Below, piece by piece: positions 1 to 5,871 of a DNA stretch of 11,627 bases (its first letter is position 1; each line of letters starts with the position of its first letter). The translations under genes were made by a program, and so were the position numbers. The notes below the pieces were generated by a model that was not told where the DNA came from, searched no databases, and was given only the letters and a program-made list of their open reading frames with translations. The DNA comes from Deltaproteobacteria bacterium. Its GTDB lineage: Bacteria > Desulfobacterota > Deferrisomatia > Deferrisomatales > Deferrisomataceae. The DNA lies in NCBI GenBank assembly GCA_013152215.1, contig JAADGT010000008.1, positions 1-11,627 of the forward strand, given 5' to 3'.

Positions 1-1518
1 GGCCCGATCCAGCTCCTGGGCCAGGCGCTCCTGGAAGTACCGGCGGTTCAACAGCCCGGTCAGGCCGTCGGTGATGGAGATCCGGCGCAGCTCCCGGGAC
101 TGCGCCCAGTAAGTGGAGCGTTCGATGGCCAGGGTGGCCTGGGCCATCACGGTCTCGAGAACGTCCAGGTCCTGCGGGGAGAACGGCTCGCCCGTGGCCT
201 TGTCCGCCAGGTTCAGCACTCCCACGGTGCTGCCGTTCCGGCGGATGGGAAGGCTCAAAAAACTGCGGGTATCGAACCGGGGCCGGTTCTTGCGCCGAAA
301 CCTCGGGTCCAGTTCGATGTCGTGTACGATGATCGGCTCCCCCGTCGTGAACACGCGGCCCGCGATGCCCTCCCCCGGCCTCACCTTGAGGCGGCCGGCC
401 ACCTTTTCCGCCATGCCCACCGCGGCCCGCACCCGCAACGCCCCGTCGTCCTCCTCGGGAACCATCAGGCTGCCCTTGCGCGCGCCGGTGAGCTTGCGGG
501 CCTCGTCCAGGATCACCCGGAACAGCTCCCCGGGGTCGAGGCTTCCGAGAAACCGCTGGGACAGGCTCCGCACGGCCGCCACCTGCTCGTGCCGGCGCTG
601 GGCGTCCTCGCGCAGACGGCGGTTCTCCAGCACGATTCCCAGCTGGACCCCGAACCCCCGCAGGAGCGACCACTCCTCCCCGTCCAGATCCCGGTTCACC
701 ACCGCCAGGGCCACGGTGGGTTGGTCTCCGGTTCCCACCGGGAACAGCGTGAGGCGCTCCACCGCCTCGGGCAACCCCAACCGGGTGAGCTCATGGGGAT
801 CGTCGATCCGAACCGGCCGCCGCCCCAGCCATTCGGACCCACCCGGCCCCTCCACGGGCGCGGACCACGTGAGCAGGGCCTTTTCCAAGGGGCCGGTGGC
901 CGTCTGAACCCGCAGGCGCTCCGCGCCGGGGTCCCGGACCAACACGGCCGCGTTCTCCACCTCAAACAGGACCCCCAGGGTGCTGAGGGCGAGCCCCCAC
1001 ACCTCGAGCACGCTCCCCGCCTGGACCAGGTCGGGCAGAAGGTCGAACAGGGTGACCGCCCGAACGCGATCCCGCTCGGCCTCCATGCGCTCCGCATGCC
1101 CGCGCACCAAGGCCGCCAGGCACAGCCGGGCCAGCGTGCCCCACTCCTGCAACCGGCGGGGCTCGGTCTTCCCCTCGTCGGCCGGACTTCCCAGGAGGGT
1201 GAGGGTCGGCGGGCGCGAGGACTTCGTCACCGGCCCCGCAAACACCAGCCGACCGGAGGGGTCCCGGAACAGGACGATCTCGTCCCCCGCGTGGGCCTGT
1301 TTCACGATCTTCCGGAGAAACGGCGGCCATTGCGCCGGGTCCTCCGGTGCCTCGGGCCCCGGCAGCCCAAGCTCCTCCAGGCTGCCGGCCACGATTCCCC
1401 CTGGCGCGGCCGCCAGGGACAACCGCAACCCTGTCACCTTGCCGAAGGTCTGCGCGAACCGGTTCCATTCGGATGGAGGAAGGATTTTCCCGATTTTGGG
1501 AAGGGAGGATTCCCTCAT
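1..1518 (-). CDS. Putative diguanylate cyclase with two GAF domains (C-terminus beyond window)
   Basis: A GGDEF-family protein would make cyclic di-GMP from two GTP. The minus frame is open from ATG 1518 to position 1 with no stop, giving 506 residues; I read it codon by codon. Residues 1-135 form an uncharacterised, possibly sensory region. A first GAF-like domain lies at about 153-300 and a second, clearer one at about 325-465 (key stretch RPGEGIAGRVFTTGEPI). The sequence DGLTGLLNRRYF at 484-495 is the usual opening of a GGDEF domain. The GG(D/E)EF signature itself is beyond the left edge, so catalytic competence cannot be judged. No membrane segment is seen, so it is probably cytoplasmic. 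An in-frame GTG at 1542 is an alternative start; ATG 1518 has a GAGG about 12 nt upstream, a long spacing. A candidate promoter sits at 1571-1598. The gene stands alone on this side of the intergenic region. Confidence 0.88.
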   Translation of the reverse strand, partial: MRESSLPKIGKILPPSEWNRFAQTFGKVTGLRLSLAAAPGGIVAGSLEELGLPGPEAPEDPAQWPPFLRKIVKQAHAGDEIVLFRDPSGRLVFAGPVTKSSRPPTLTLLGSPADEGKTEPRRLQEWGTLARLCLAALVRGHAERMEAERDRVRAVTLFDLLPDLVQAGSVLEVWGLALSTLGVLFEVENAAVLVRDPGAERLRVQTATGPLEKALLTWSAPVEGPGGSEWLGRRPVRIDDPHELTRLGLPEAVERLTLFPVGTGDQPTVALAVVNRDLDGEEWSLLRGFGVQLGIVLENRRLREDAQRRHEQVAAVRSLSQRFLGSLDPGELFRVILDEARKLTGARKGSLMVPEEDDGALRVRAAVGMAEKVAGRLKVRPGEGIAGRVFTTGEPIIVHDIELDPRFRRKNRPRFDTRSFLSLPIRRNGSTVGVLNLADKATGEPFSPQDLDVLETVMAQATLAIERSTYWAQSRELRRISITDGLTGLLNRRYFQERLAQELDRA

Positions 1519-1570
1519 GTGGCGTTTTTGCCTCGTTTCCACGACCTGCGCCAAAACCCCGCCCGAGCAC

Positions 1571-1598
1571 TCTATAACCGTGTGTCAAAAGGGGTCAA
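1571..1598 (-). promoter_or_regulatory. Candidate sigma-70-type promoter for the GAF/GGDEF gene
   Basis: On the minus strand a TTGACC box (1593-1598) and a TATAGA box (1571-1576) are separated by 16 nt. Transcription would begin near 1565, leaving a leader of about 45 nt before ATG 1518. The match is partial (five of six at -35, four of six at -10), but the site is correctly placed and AT-rich in a GC-rich background. Confidence 0.4.
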
Positions 1599-1743
1599 GC
1601 AGGGGTAACCCAGTGAAAACACGCCGGGGGATGGCGCGGCCGTCCTCGCCGGGCCACACGGGCACTTCTCCACCGGGTCGGGGTCTCGGGGGTCTCCTCT
1701 GCAACGCCGATGCCATCCCGGTCCATGCCGCCCATCCTCTCCG

Positions 1744-1790
1744 AAAAAAAGTTCGGTTTCGGCCTAAAGTTTCGCTCCCCCTCGGCCGAA
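1744..1790 (-). terminator. Possible minus-strand terminator downstream of the QueG-like gene
   Basis: Read on the minus strand, TTCGGCC (1790-1784) can pair with GGCCGAA (1763-1757), and a run of seven T follows at 1750-1744. Alternatively TTCGG (1790-1786) can pair with CCGAA (1755-1751), immediately before the T-run. Either would end transcripts from the YkgJ/QueG-like unit, about 240 nt after the stop. The loops are long and the two pairings compete, so this is weak. Confidence 0.3.
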
Positions 1791-1844
1791 TAAAAACTCA
1801 AAGCGTCGGAACCTGACTGACCCAACCCGACGCGAACCCCTCTA

Positions 1845-1890
1845 GCCGGGGCACGGTTTCCCTCCTTTCCCGTGCCTCGGCCATTTTTTT
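1845..1890 (+). terminator. Strong plus-strand intrinsic terminator with no upstream gene
   Basis: Arms GCCGGGGCACGG (1845-1856) and CCGTGCCTCGGC (1870-1881) pair over 12 bp with one G-U, across a 13-nt pyrimidine loop. Two bases later comes a run of seven T (1884-1890). The T-run follows only the plus-strand reading, so the terminator points rightwards. No plus-strand gene lies between the left edge and here, so it may end an unannotated RNA. Confidence 0.7.
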
Positions 1891-2019
1891 CGCACCGGCG
1901 GGCAAACGGTGGGTCTTTGGGGGGGGCGGACCGCGCCGAGGCGGCCCCTGCGAGGCCGTTCAGCGAAGGAGGGGCCCCCAGCCCCACCGCATGGGAAAGC
2001 AACGGAATTTCCGAAACAT

Positions 2020-2054
2020 GACTCTAGTCGTCTAGCTTCTCGTCTCTCGTTTCT
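2020..2054 (-). repeat. Degenerate 7-nt tandem repeat at the end of the QueG-like gene
   Basis: Read on the minus strand, five successive 7-mers occur: AGAAACG, AGAGACG, AGAAGCT, AGACGAC and TAGAGTC. The first four begin with AGA. The array runs through the last codons and stop of the QueG-like gene, so its final residues (KRETRS) are encoded by repeat sequence. It resembles short degenerate intergenic repeats rather than coding sequence. Confidence 0.5.
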
Positions 2055-2739
2055 GCCCCCAGGGGCAGGCCCTCACGCACACGCCGCAGATGGGCTTCTC
2101 GATGTGGGGCCGCCCGGCGAACCCGAAGCAGGCCTCCGCGCACCGGGACAACTCCACGGCCTCCTCCCGGCTTCGGTAGTGGGCCTCGGTCCCCACCCCC
2201 CGGATCGCCCCCACCGGGCAGGCGTCGGCGCACGCCGTGCATGAGCCGCAGCGGTTGGGCACGGGCCGACCCGCCGGAAGCGGGGCGTCGGTGAGCACCG
2301 CGCCCAGCCGCACCCGTGGGCCGAACTCGGGGGTCACCAACAGCAAACTCTTCCCCTGCCACCCCAGCCCCGCGAGCCGCGCCAGCGCCTTGTAGGACAC
2401 ATGGCCGACGAGCCGCTCCCGGTCCAGCAGCTGGGAGGCCGGCAGGGGGAGCGCCCGGTGCCCCCTGCGTTCCAAGGCCCGGGCCACGGCGAACCCGATC
2501 CGGTCCAGCTCCTCGTTGGCCACGCGATAGCAGTGGGCGTACTCGGGCGTCGGCCCGTGCCGGCAGGTCTCCACGGCGGCGCCGGGGAGCCTGACGGCGT
2601 AGACCACCGCCCGGGGATAGGGCTCCAGCAGGTCGCGGGGCTGTGTCTCAAGCCCCCCGGCCGCCGCCAGATCCGCCACCCCCACCCGGTCGGCCCCCAG
2701 ATCCCGAACCGTCTCCTCCAACCATGTCGTCTCGTCCAT
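2032..2739 (-). CDS. Short epoxyqueuosine reductase (QueG)-like double [4Fe-4S] protein
   Basis: The 235-residue protein resembles QueG, the cobalamin- and iron-sulfur-dependent enzyme for the last step of queuosine synthesis. A QueG-like N-terminal domain includes AGLGWQGKSLLLVTPEFGPR (123-142). A ferredoxin motif C164-x2-C167-x2-C170-x3-CP175 follows, then a second set C218-x2-C221-x3-CPW227, the usual arrangement for two [4Fe-4S] clusters. It is much shorter than typical QueG (over 300 residues) and lacks the C-terminal extension. C200 and C204 lie just before the second motif. It may be a paralogue with another redox role, so no symbol is given. The ATG has a GGAGGAG site 5 nt upstream. 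It lies 27 nt after the YkgJ-type gene, probably in one operon. The extreme C-terminus is encoded by a 7-nt repeat array. Confidence 0.8.
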   Translation of the reverse strand: MDETTWLEETVRDLGADRVGVADLAAAGGLETQPRDLLEPYPRAVVYAVRLPGAAVETCRHGPTPEYAHCYRVANEELDRIGFAVARALERRGHRALPLPASQLLDRERLVGHVSYKALARLAGLGWQGKSLLLVTPEFGPRVRLGAVLTDAPLPAGRPVPNRCGSCTACADACPVGAIRGVGTEAHYRSREEAVELSRCAEACFGFAGRPHIEKPICGVCVRACPWGQKRETRS

Positions 2740-2766
2740 GGGCTCCTCCTCTCGTTCGCTGGCCGG

Positions 2767-3168
2767 TCACTCGGGCTCCTCCGGTCCACGGGTCGAGCCC
2801 TCGGGCTCCGGATCGATCTTCACCCCGCGCACGCACCTGCCCCCGTGGGCCGGGGTCGGGTACCGGCGGCACACCTCGGGTTTGGTCTCGTGGATGCGAC
2901 ATCGGGCCTCTTCCGGGCCCGTGCGCTCCAGGAACGGACAGTCCGGCAAGGGCTCCCCGGTGAGAGGATCGCACCATATTCGCTGGTCCTCCCCCACCCG
3001 GGCCAGGAGGTCGGCACGGCCCTCCCGATTCCATCGCTCCAGATCTTCCCGGGTGGCCCGCAACCGGTGACCGTACAGGTCGCAGCAGATGCCGCACCCC
3101 CTGCATCCGGGCGCGGCCCGTCCCCGCCGTCGCCGTGCCGCCCGCCCTTTCAGAACCCATCCGAACAC
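2767..3168 (-). CDS. YkgJ-family cysteine-cluster protein
   Basis: This 133-residue protein has the cysteine pattern of the YkgJ (CxxCxxCC zinc/iron-chelating) family: C22-x2-C25-x2-C28-C29, then CPFL at 77-80, C90 and KPEVCRRYP at 96-104, plus C66 and C112. Members are thought to bind a metal or iron-sulfur cluster; their substrates are mostly unknown. A TTG at 3210 would lengthen it by 14 residues, but GTG 3168 has a clear GGGAGG site at proper spacing, so I chose that. The N-terminus (residues 9-18) is rich in arginine. It precedes the QueG-like gene on the same strand by 27 nt, linking two cysteine-rich, probably iron-sulfur-related proteins. The Pro/Glu-rich tail (118-133) is likely disordered. 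Confidence 0.85.
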   Translation of the reverse strand: MFGWVLKGRAARRRRGRAAPGCRGCGICCDLYGHRLRATREDLERWNREGRADLLARVGEDQRIWCDPLTGEPLPDCPFLERTGPEEARCRIHETKPEVCRRYPTPAHGGRCVRGVKIDPEPEGSTRGPEEPE

Positions 3169-3268
3169 CCGACACCTCCCATCCCTGGCCCGACGCGTCC
3201 TTCGTGACAACCCGGATGACCCACGAGGCGTTCCGAGGCAGCCTTTTCAGTAACTCCGGGGCTTCGGC

Positions 3269-3339
3269 CCGCTGAGACGCTAGGAGGTTGGGAGGCTAGA
3301 AGGCAAAAAACCTCTTTCTTCTCCTAGCGTTTCAAGCGG
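3269..3339. repeat. Long imperfect palindrome built on an 8-nt purine-rich repeat
   Basis: Perfect 10-bp arms ACGCTAGGAG (3277-3286) and CTCCTAGCGT (3321-3330) extend outward to about 18 bp (3269-3286 with 3321-3339), with one G-T pair and one unpaired A. Inside, three 8-mers follow in register: GCTAGGAG, GTTGGGAG and GCTAGAAG (3279-3302). It sits between divergent genes, so it is not a convergent terminator. It may be a copy of a dispersed intergenic repeat or a regulatory structure. Confidence 0.55.
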
Positions 3340-3498
3340 CTCTGCGCCACAGTATCACGGTTCGGGGGCATGAGGCCTGCCGGAGCGCCGGGCGCGGCCC
3401 CATCCGGGGGTCAGAATTCAGAGGACGGTTCACCTTCCTTCGTTTCCCGGCCCCGCAGCCGTCTGGCGGGGGCTCCCACGGATCATCCGGGCCGGGGC

Positions 3499-3527
3499 TT
3501 GCTCCCTGCATGGGGCAACGGTACATT
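3499..3527 (+). promoter_or_regulatory. Candidate sigma-70-type promoter for the CPBP operon
   Basis: TTGCTC (3499-3504) and TACATT (3522-3527) are separated by exactly 17 nt. A start near 3534 would give a leader of about 25 nt before GTG 3558. Spacing and position are good; the hexamer matches are moderate. Confidence 0.4.
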
Positions 3528-3557
3528 CGGTCGTTTCTTCGACTCTCTTGAGCGTGA

Positions 3558-4136
3558 GTGGACGCAGTGGACACCGTGGCCCCCAGATCCCCTTTGACCC
3601 CGGCGGCGTTTGCCTATGCCACGGCATCGGTGGTGGCTCTTTTGATCCTGCCCCACCTGCATGCACCCCTCGTGCGCTACGGCCAGCCGCACCACGGCGC
3701 CCTCTTGCTCGGGTCGGCCCCCTCAACCGGGGCCGGCTGGGGCCTCGCCCTGGGCGCCTTGCTCACCGCGGCCGGGCAGGCGGCCACCCGATTCACCCGG
3801 TGGGGCCGAAGGCTCGACGCCCTGTTGGCCCGGCTGGTAAAGGGCCTGCACCCGGTGGACGCCGTTCTGCTGGCCGCCCTGAGCGCCCTCGCCGAGGAGC
3901 TGGTGTTTCGGGGCATCCTCCTCCCCTATCTGGGGCTCTGGGGGTCCTCAGCCCTGTTCGGGCTCGCCCACTGGGTCCCGCGGGACGGGCTGTGGCCCTG
4001 GGGGGTGTGGGCGTTCGTGGCCGGGCTGGTGCTGGGCCAGGCCGCGCTGGCCACGGGAGGCCTTTTGGCCCCCCTCGTGGCCCACTTCGTGGTCAACGCC
4101 GTGGGGCTCCTCCTCCTTTCGTGGAGGCGGCCGTGA
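3558..4136 (+). CDS. CPBP-family intramembrane metalloprotease (CAAX/ABI type)
   Basis: This 192-residue membrane protein carries the three CPBP motifs: E113-E114 with R118 (AEELVFRG), FxxxH ending at H138 (FGLAHW), and HFVVN with H176 and N180. In characterised members these residues hold a zinc ion and cleave substrates within the membrane. Hydrophobic segments lie near residues 18-35, 59-73, 100-112, 121-137, 147-166 and 168-187. The length is at the short end for the family. An in-frame TGA lies directly before GTG 3558, so this is the longest start possible; GTGs at 3567 and 3576 are alternatives, and none has a strong ribosome binding site. The gene heads a four-gene operon, and its TGA overlaps the next start as GTGA, implying translational coupling. 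Its substrate is unknown. Confidence 0.85.
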   Translation: MDAVDTVAPRSPLTPAAFAYATASVVALLILPHLHAPLVRYGQPHHGALLLGSAPSTGAGWGLALGALLTAAGQAATRFTRWGRRLDALLARLVKGLHPVDAVLLAALSALAEELVFRGILLPYLGLWGSSALFGLAHWVPRDGLWPWGVWAFVAGLVLGQAALATGGLLAPLVAHFVVNAVGLLLLSWRRP

Positions 4137-5002
4137 TCGTGTCGGCCAGCCGCCGCACCGACGTGCCAGCCCTGTACCCCGCCTGGCTCCGGCGGCGGCT
4201 GGCCCAGGGCCGGGTCCGGGTGGTCCACCCGTTCCGGCCTTCCCTCGTGCGCACGGTGGACCTGCGGCCCCCGCCCGCCGGCACGATGGACGCCCTGGTT
4301 CTGTGGACCCGCACCCCCGGCCCGCTGCTCGGGGACCTCCAGGAGTGGGAGCGCAAGGGGATTCGGTCGGTCTGGCTGGTCACGGTCACCGGGTACCCCC
4401 CGGAGCTCGAACCCCACGCCCCCCCTCTGCGGGCCGCGCTCACGGCCCTGGAGGAGCTGTCCCGCCTGGTGGGGGCCCAGCGGGTGGCCTGGCGCTACGA
4501 TCCGGTGCTGTTCGTCCCCGAGCTGGGCATCGGCCCGGCGTGGCACCGCCGCAACTTCGAGCGCCTGGCCAGCCGGCTCTCCGGCCGGGTGGACCGGTGC
4601 GTTCTGAGCCTGTACGACCCCTACCGGGCCCCGGAGGGGCGGTTCCGGCGTGCGGGTCTGCGCGTGCACACCGAAGGCGGGGCCGAGCTCGCCCGAGACC
4701 TCGCGGACATCGCCGCCCGGCACGGCATCCCGATGCGCACCTGCTGCGAAGATCTGGAGGCCGCCGGCATCCCTCCGGGCGCCTGCATCGACGGGCGGTG
4801 GCTCCGGCGCCTGTGGGGCGTCGAGGCGGGCACGCGCAAGGACCCGGGGCAGCGTGCGGCCTGCCGGTGCGCCCCGTCCGTGGACATCGGGGCCTACGAC
4901 ACGTGCGTGCACGGCTGCTTGTACTGCTACGCCACCCACGCCAGGGACCGGGCCTCGGCCCGGCACCGGGCCCACGACCCTACCCAGGAGGCGTTGGGGT
5001 GA
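4133..5002 (+). CDS. DUF1848 family protein, radical-SAM-like C-terminal cysteine cluster
   Basis: The 289-residue protein begins IVSASRRTDVPALYPAWL, the typical N-terminus of DUF1848. Conserved-looking features include WTRTPGPL (about 57-64), WRYDPVLF (about 121-128) and C204-C205-E-D. The C-terminus has C244-x-C246 and C258-x3-C262-x2-C265-Y, which mimics the [4Fe-4S] motif of radical SAM enzymes but at the opposite end of the protein. The family is uncharacterised and its reaction unknown. The start is GTG 4133: GGAGG lies 5 nt upstream, and the codon overlaps the CPBP stop by four bases. Its own stop overlaps the CYTH start in the same way. Upstream codons in the same frame are open but overlap the CPBP gene and are not used. 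Confidence 0.85.
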   Translation: MIVSASRRTDVPALYPAWLRRRLAQGRVRVVHPFRPSLVRTVDLRPPPAGTMDALVLWTRTPGPLLGDLQEWERKGIRSVWLVTVTGYPPELEPHAPPLRAALTALEELSRLVGAQRVAWRYDPVLFVPELGIGPAWHRRNFERLASRLSGRVDRCVLSLYDPYRAPEGRFRRAGLRVHTEGGAELARDLADIAARHGIPMRTCCEDLEAAGIPPGACIDGRWLRRLWGVEAGTRKDPGQRAACRCAPSVDIGAYDTCVHGCLYCYATHARDRASARHRAHDPTQEALG

Positions 5003-5487
5003 AGATTCAATGGGAGTACGAACGCAAGTTCCTCGTCAACCCGGCGGCGCTTCCGGCCCTGCCCCGGGGCGTTCGCATCGAACAGGCCTACCTGGGGTTC
5101 GAGCCGGTGGTGCGGGTGCGGCTGGAGGGGGACCGGGGGGTCCTCACGGTCAAGGGCCCCGGGCTTCGGGCTCGACGGGAGGTGAACCTCAGCATCCCGG
5201 CCGAGGCGGCCAGGGCGCTCATCGAGCTGCGCGTGGAAGGCACCACCGTCATCCGAAAGACCCGCCACCTGGTCCTGCACGGGGGCCACGTGTGGGAGGT
5301 GGACGTGTTCGCCGAGCCGTTCCGGGGCCTCGTTACGGCCGAGGTGGAGCTTCGAACCCCCGACGAGGTCCCCGAGCTTCCGCCGTGGGTGGGCCAGGAG
5401 GTCACGGATCATCCCCGGTTCCAGAACGCCGCCCTGGCCCGCACCGGCCGGATTCCTCCTCCGCCGCCCCCTGAACCGAAGGAGTGA
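4999..5487 (+). CDS. Short CYTH-domain protein (triphosphatase/adenylate-cyclase-like)
   Basis: This 162-residue protein starts with the CYTH signature ExExK (E6, E8, K10 in EYERKFLV). Paired basic residues R39/R41 (VRVRLEG), K52 (LTVKGPG) and R86/K87, and acidic pairs E100/D102 and E115/E117, fit the eight-stranded tunnel that binds triphosphate and metal. Short bacterial members of this kind hydrolyse inorganic tripolyphosphate or nucleoside triphosphates, so cyclase activity is less likely; the substrate cannot be told from sequence. The tail has six prolines in a row (153-158) and is probably flexible. GTG 4999 overlaps the DUF1848 stop by four bases (GTGA) and has GGAGG 7 nt upstream. 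The stop overlaps the ribosome binding site of the next gene. Confidence 0.85.
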   Translation: MKIQWEYERKFLVNPAALPALPRGVRIEQAYLGFEPVVRVRLEGDRGVLTVKGPGLRARREVNLSIPAEAARALIELRVEGTTVIRKTRHLVLHGGHVWEVDVFAEPFRGLVTAEVELRTPDEVPELPPWVGQEVTDHPRFQNAALARTGRIPPPPPPEPKE

Positions 5488-5493
5488 CGAGCC

Positions 5494-5847
5494 ATGGATA
5501 CCCGCGTCCAGCCGGGCGACGTGATTCTCGTGCACGTGGAAGACAAGCCCGCCTTTTTCGGCCGGGTGGAGGAGATCCTCCCCGACGTGAAGGTGGGATG
5601 GAGGCGCATCCGATTCACGGTGCTCACCGTGCCGCTCCAGGAGATGACCTGGATCCTGGAACCGTCCCAGATCGACGGCGAGCCCTTCACCATGGGGGGG
5701 ACCCCGATCCGGATCGAGCGGCTACCAGAGCCGGCCGCGTTCCGAGAGGAGCCCCCCGAGCCGGTGTCGGAGGAGCGGCCCGATCCCACACCGGCAAAGC
5801 CCAAGGTGATCGCGTTTCCGGGGCCGAAGAAGCCCCCTGCCGGGTGA
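5494..5847 (+). CDS. Hypothetical protein with N-terminal beta-rich domain and proline-rich tail
   Basis: I do not recognise a named family. The protein has 117 residues. Residues 1-77 look like a compact beta-rich domain (QPGDVILVHVEDKPAFFGRV, then WILEPSQIDGEPFTMGGTPI). Residues 78-117 are rich in Pro, Glu and Lys and are likely disordered. There is no signal peptide or membrane segment. The gene follows the CYTH gene by 6 nt, with AAGGAG overlapping the CYTH stop and 9 nt before ATG 5494, so it is co-transcribed. The phrase PGDVILVHVEDKPA suggests a small binding or adaptor domain, but no function is assigned. Good codon usage and the ribosome binding site support a real gene. Its stop lies 17 nt from the convergent XdhC-type gene. 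Confidence 0.75.
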   Translation: MDTRVQPGDVILVHVEDKPAFFGRVEEILPDVKVGWRRIRFTVLTVPLQEMTWILEPSQIDGEPFTMGGTPIRIERLPEPAAFREEPPEPVSEERPDPTPAKPKVIAFPGPKKPPAG

Positions 5848-5853
5848 GGGCGA

Positions 5854-5871
5854 GGGGTGGTGGGTCACCCC
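5854..5871. terminator. Small hairpin between convergent genes, doubtful terminator
   Basis: GGGGTG (5854-5859) pairs with CACCCC (5866-5871) across a 6-nt loop. It overlaps the stop of the minus-strand gene and separates the two convergent operons. There is no T-run on either side, so intrinsic termination is uncertain. Confidence 0.25.

Larger units (their letters stand above)
1519..2031. other. Intergenic region with several inverted repeats, no convincing CDS
   Basis: About 510 nt lie between the GAF/GGDEF gene and the end of the QueG-like gene, both on the minus strand. The region holds the candidate minus promoter, a strong plus-strand terminator (1845-1890), a 7-bp inverted repeat GCGTCGG/CCGACGC (1803-1809 and 1828-1834), a 7-bp inverted repeat TTCGGCC/GGCCGAA (1757-1763 and 1784-1790), and an 8-bp pair GGGATGGC/GCCATCCC (1628-1635 and 1712-1719). 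AT-rich runs at 1744-1750 and 1790-1800 stand out from the GC-rich surroundings. Open frames here show no family features. Confidence 0.6.
3169..3557. other. Divergent intergenic region, no CDS seen
   Basis: About 390 nt separate the minus-strand YkgJ-type gene from the plus-strand CPBP operon. The stretch holds a long imperfect palindrome with short purine-rich repeats (3269-3339) and a candidate promoter for the CPBP operon (3499-3527). I did not find a convincing promoter for the YkgJ/QueG-like unit. The remainder (3340-3498) shows no recognisable gene or structure. Confidence 0.6.

Noticed and set aside
322..1608. Long open frame (428 codons) on the plus strand opposite the GAF/GGDEF gene
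   Set aside because: It is the in-register antisense of a well-supported GAF/GGDEF coding frame. It is rich in Pro, Arg, Gly and His with no family features, as expected from high GC.
1798..1854. An 18-codon minus-strand ORF (GTG 1854) with AAAGGAGG 6 nt upstream
   Set aside because: The apparent ribosome binding site is simply the complement of the pyrimidine-rich terminator loop. The peptide has no recognisable leader-peptide features and no gene is directly downstream.
1884..1960. GGCAAAC in AT/GC-rich context as a possible cyclic di-GMP (GEMM) riboswitch
   Set aside because: Only the short GGCAAAC string matches. The second conserved element and tetraloop helices are absent, and no gene lies downstream on that strand.
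1595..2002. Minus-strand open frame of 135 codons in the intergenic region
   Set aside because: No family features and biased composition; it runs across the candidate promoter and terminator, and no good ribosome binding site was seen.
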